Below, one piece after another: positions 61,252 to 64,000 of a DNA stretch of 64,000 nt; position 1 is the stretch's first letter, and each line of letters opens with the position of its first letter. A program made the position numbers and the translations under genes. Source of the DNA: Methanoregula sp. PtaB.Bin085 (GTDB lineage Archaea > Halobacteriota > Methanomicrobia > Methanomicrobiales > Methanospirillaceae); the NCBI RefSeq assembly GCF_002067035.1, contig NZ_MVQB01000013.1, positions 186,001 to 250,000 of the forward strand, written 5' to 3'. The notes under the pieces are model-generated. The model was not told the DNA's origin. It worked only from the letters and a program-made list of their open reading frames with translations, and searched no databases.

Positions 61252-61289
61252 CGCCGGGCCGGACACCACGACTTTTTTTTGGCCCGGCG
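61252..61289. terminator. Inverted repeat with T8 loop after the surface-protein gene
   Basis: Arms CGCCGGGCC (61252-61260) and GGCCCGGCG (61281-61289) are perfectly complementary. The 20-base loop ends in eight T. Its position directly after the stop at 61250 suggests a transcript end. Confidence 0.5.
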
Positions 61290-61623
61290 GAATGGGCAGG
61301 TTACGCCCTTTCATCGGGCCACAGCAGATCGCTGCGGGCCGTTAATCACGCGAATCCCGTCAGGTCCCCGGCTGGAACGGATTCCTGGCCGGGACAATGG
61401 ATTGGCAGAGAAGCATCCCTCGCCGGAACCCGCTCACCCGTATTGGCAGACCTGAGCGTCTTTCTGGCAGACGGCCCCCACAGCAGAAGGATCGGGCCGG
61501 TTCCCGGAACCGGCACCCCCGGCAGACGGGGAGCGGTTTTCGGGCAGGATGTGTCCGAACCACCGACGGCCGGCAGTGATCGATCCGCAGGTATATCTCC
61601 CCCCGTAACCGATCCTTCCGGGA

Positions 61624-61815
61624 ATGACAAAAAAAGAGCACACTACCCGGGTTGTCGATGAGAAGGAAGGGCTGATGGAATGCCTTGTCTGCGGCGAGAA
61701 GTACCACACCACGATGAAAGCGGGACCGGACGGGAAGTTCCTTCCCGAGAACTGGGTCTGCGTCAACAAGTGCCGGCTGATCCATCACGATAAGAAACCG
61801 GCAGGCCGCAAATAA
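61624..61815 (+). CDS. Small zinc-binding-like protein
   Basis: This 63-residue protein starts MTKKEHTTRVVDEKEGLMEC and continues LVCGEKYHTTMKAGPDGKFL and PENWVCVNKCRLIHHDKKP. The Cys pattern CLVC near residue 20 and CVNKC near residue 46 suits a single zinc knuckle. The start at 61624 overlaps GGAAATG; no good alternative. It stands alone, and its function is unknown. Confidence 0.65.
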   Translation: MTKKEHTTRVVDEKEGLMECLVCGEKYHTTMKAGPDGKFLPENWVCVNKCRLIHHDKKPAGRK

Positions 61816-61893
61816 TGCCCCGGCTGGTTTTTCCCGCCCGGCAGGTTCTGACCTCCTGACGGTAAACCGGCACAGCCATCCGGGGTGTGCCTC

Positions 61894-62387
61894 ATGATGC
61901 TCATAGATCACTTTAAGCGGCTGCTCCGGGAGAGCCGGGAGCAGCTCCGCGCATTTATGGACCCGGCAACGGATGCGTACACCTCTGGGACATTGACCTT
62001 AATCTTGTTGAGATCAACCGGGCCGGCCTCGCTTTCCTTCCCCCGGGTATGCTGAAGGCGGACTTTGTGGGACGCAACATCGCGGAGTTCATGTCAGACG
62101 ACGGCGAGAGGGGGATAATCGGACGGTACCGCGGGGTTCTCAGGACCGGTATCCCGTTCTCCGGCAGCGGCAAGCGATCACAGCATCTCGGCAACCGCTG
62201 GCTGGATGTCACGTGCTTCCGGGTGGGAAGCGGCCTTGGCATCGTAACCCGCGATATCACCCGGTTGATGGAAGCAGAAGAAGAGCTCCGGGCCGCCAAT
62301 GCGAAGCTGACTGCAGCTGAGAAGGCACTCAGGGAACAGTGCGGACAGCCTGACGGGCGGGAGAAGGGCAGCGGGGAAGGGCGGTAG
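61894..62387 (+). pseudogene. PAS-domain protein, frameshifted
   Basis: From the ATG at 61894 a frame reads MMLIDHFKRLLRESREQLRA and FMDPATDAYT, then loses sense. A one-base-deleted reading (ACC followed by CTCTGGGAC rather than ACCTCTGGGAC) continues as LWDIDLNLVEINRAGLAFLP and then MLKADFVGRNIAEFMSDDGE, GNRWLDVTCFRVGSGLGIVT and a C-terminal coiled coil (EELRAANAKLTAAEKAL). This is one PAS domain with C-terminal coiled-coil, and a missing C near 61985 breaks it. It may be sequencing error or decay. PAS-only proteins are usual in these genomes. Confidence 0.7.
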
Positions 62388-62451
62388 CGGCGGACGGCTC
62401 CGGAATTTCCAAAGCGCTTCCATGCGAACCGCCGGTCGCGATTACTGCTTT

Positions 62452-62664
62452 TTAAAGCGTGCTGATCCCAAGAACCGTATAGGCCGGGCAGGTGCCGATC
62501 GCACCGGTCACCAGCCACATGATGCCGAAGAAAACCACCAGATACGAAAGTGGTGCTGTCACCATATTCAGCACGAATCCTGCAAGAAGAATACAGCCGG
62601 CGAGGATCCTGACAGCCCGGTCAATGGTACCGACATTTTTTTCACCAAATTTCACTGCGGTCAC
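62452..62664 (-). CDS. DUF2892 inner-membrane protein
   Basis: This 70-residue protein has the DUF2892 (YgaP membrane part) pattern: NVGTIDRAVRILAGCILLAG, FVLNMVTAPLSYLVVFFGIM and WLVTGAIGTCPAYTVLGIST, with two spans and the conserved GxCPxY. In some organisms the family is fused to rhodanese domains; here it is stand-alone. Function unknown. The ATG at 62664 is preceded by GGTGA-like sequence on the minus strand. Confidence 0.85.
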   Translation of the reverse strand: MTAVKFGEKNVGTIDRAVRILAGCILLAGFVLNMVTAPLSYLVVFFGIMWLVTGAIGTCPAYTVLGISTL

Positions 62665-62876
62665 CTGAATGACTATCGGATGCTGCAGGGAAAAAGGTGG
62701 TGATGGTGTCAGCAGGCCGGTAATTCACCCGTTCCCGATATTCCCGTGGCTGTCAGCCCCCGCCAGGATCTTTTCCTATGAGAAACCGGCCCGAAAAACA
62801 AAAGGTACCCGATCCTTTTCTGCCAGCTTCCCTGCCCCCCGGATCGGCAGGTATTCCCGCCCGGCGCGCTGGCGGA

Positions 62877-64000
62877 TCAGGACGGCGGCCGGTCGCTGCC
62901 GTACCGGAACCCTCTTTCCGGCAAAACGATCTCGAACCGGGCCCCGGTACCTGGCACGCCGTTCTCGGTGATGGTAATACCGGTGATGGCAAGGATCTCG
63001 CGCGAGAGGAAGAGCCCGAGGCCTGTGTTCCTCCCAAACCCCCGGGTGAAGAGGCGCTTCTTGTCCTCCGCGGAAATGCCGGCGCCGTCATCCTCGTAGA
63101 GGATCGCGGGGGATTTGCCGGGCCGCTCCTGCACGCTCACCCGGATGAGCGAGAGATCCGGCCCGGCATACCGGAGGGTATTGTCGATGAGGTTGTAGAA
63201 GACTTTCGGGAGCAGCCGGTCGGCATAGATCTCGAGGCCGGGGCATTGGATCTCGAGCCGGACGCCCTGCACCGTCAGTGATGCAGCAGCATCCTTCACC
63301 ACAGACTCCACGGACTGCCATGACGGTGATGTTACCCCGAGATCTTCGTAATCCTTCGTGAACTCGATCTGCGCGGCGATCGTATTCGTTATCCTCACCT
63401 CGCGGTCGATGAACCCGAGGGTCTTTGCCGGATCGCTGAGGGTATCTTTCGAGATCTCGAGGAAGCCTCCCAGCGCCATCAGCTGGTTGCGGATATCGTG
63501 GCGGGTCATGCCGGAGAGGAGGTTCAGTTTCCGGTTCACGGTACGGAGGGCATCCTCCATCTGCTTGCGCTCCGTGATGTCGGTGAGCACGCTCAGGATG
63601 GCCGGCGATCCCCCGAACCGGACCGGGACGCTCCGGACAATGCAGATATGCCGGCCCCCGCCCGGGGCGATGATGGTGATCTCATGTGATGCGCCCGCTG
63701 CCGGGTCGGTCCGGATTCGCCCGAGAATGCCGGCACTCACGGCCCGGCTCTCCGGGGCAATGAACGAATCGATGGGCAGCCCCGCGATCCGGTCCTCCGG
63801 GATCCCGAGGAGATCCCGGGTTGCCGGGTTCGCGTACCGGATCGCGCTGCCATCGTGCACCACCACATAATCGGGAAGGCTGTCCGCGAGCGTCCGGTAC
63901 CGCTCCTCGCTTGCGGCAAGATCGCTGCGGGCACGGGCCATGTTCAGCATGAGGAAGAGCCCCGCGGCAAGGAGGTCCACGAGCAGCGTGATGATGAAGA
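62877..64000 (-). CDS. PAS histidine kinase, 5' end beyond the window
   Basis: At least 374 residues are visible. A membrane segment lies at the N-terminal edge (VDLLAAGLFLMLNMA), then a PAS domain (about residues 25-140 of the visible part), a phosphoacceptor helix with LLSGMTRHDIRNQLMALGGF (His in TRHDIRNQ) and an ATPase domain with N-box FYNLIDNTLRYAG, G1 YEDDGAGIS and G2 GFGRNTGLGLFLSREI. It is an active-looking kinase and lacks a receiver domain. The frame is open to the window edge, so the start and further membrane spans are missing. Confidence 0.9.
   Translation of the reverse strand, partial: FIITLLVDLLAAGLFLMLNMARARSDLAASEERYRTLADSLPDYVVVHDGSAIRYANPATRDLLGIPEDRIAGLPIDSFIAPESRAVSAGILGRIRTDPAAGASHEITIIAPGGGRHICIVRSVPVRFGGSPAILSVLTDITERKQMEDALRTVNRKLNLLSGMTRHDIRNQLMALGGFLEISKDTLSDPAKTLGFIDREVRITNTIAAQIEFTKDYEDLGVTSPSWQSVESVVKDAAASLTVQGVRLEIQCPGLEIYADRLLPKVFYNLIDNTLRYAGPDLSLIRVSVQERPGKSPAILYEDDGAGISAEDKKRLFTRGFGRNTGLGLFLSREILAITGITITENGVPGTGARFEIVLPERGFRYGSDRPPS

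Overview
This window is GC-rich DNA from a euryarchaeon, most probably a methanogen of the Methanomicrobiales (Methanoregula-like). I infer this from gene content, not from a marker gene. The indicators are PAS-rich sensor proteins with the methanogen-type TRHDIRNQL phosphoacceptor motif, a membrane-anchored double winged-helix regulator next to a secreted pre-peptidase-like protein, a PEFP-like C-terminal sorting signal, DUF2769-like and DUF2164 proteins, and A/T-rich TATA-like boxes about 25-30 bases before several starts. No rRNA, tRNA or CRISPR array was found.

Layout. 0.3-9.2 kb: signalling and envelope genes (REC-PAS protein, four-CBS protein, Cache-HAMP-PP2C phosphatase, a 39-residue membrane protein, META and transglutaminase lipoproteins). 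9.6-14.3 kb: a TrpP-like transporter and small unknown proteins; at least three genes here carry single-base frameshifts. 14.4-17.6 kb: a compact non-homologous end-joining operon (LigD polymerase, Ku, LigD ligase fused to phosphoesterase). 17.8-26 kb: lipoprotein, Mrr-like nuclease, a histidine kinase fused to a GNAT acetyltransferase, RsgA GTPase, a DUF2164/zinc-protein pair plus its decayed duplicate, an AI-2E family permease and a haloalkane-dehalogenase-like hydrolase.

26.1-31.7 kb is an AT-richer cluster of secreted and membrane proteins. It has a regulator/secreted-protein operon on the minus strand and, divergent from it, six plus-strand genes. One of these looks like a secreted caspase-fold (CHAT/C25-like) protein with a His-Cys dyad. 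The leader of this cluster contains a 41-base palindrome and is duplicated at 43.7 kb in front of another secreted-protein gene. I consider this the best candidate for an undescribed system. 31.8-39 kb holds an alkylsulfatase, a PKD/HEKDH lipoprotein and an M20 peptidase.

39-50.1 kb is an accessory region: direct repeats, a perfect 26-base palindrome, an intrinsic-type terminator with no recognisable gene, three broken copies of an SdpI/DUF1648 membrane gene, and four toxin-antitoxin-type modules (MntA-HepT, HicB-HicA-HicB, winged-helix-MNT with HEPN, RelE with antitoxin), plus a truncated M3 peptidase. 50-64 kb returns to stable content: two lipoproteins, Mre11 and Rad50 (split by an inverted-repeat element), REC-PAS protein, NHL/PEGA surface protein, a frameshifted PAS gene and a histidine kinase cut off by the window end. 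Mre11-Rad50 and the NHEJ operon together suggest the cell can choose between resection-based repair and end joining.
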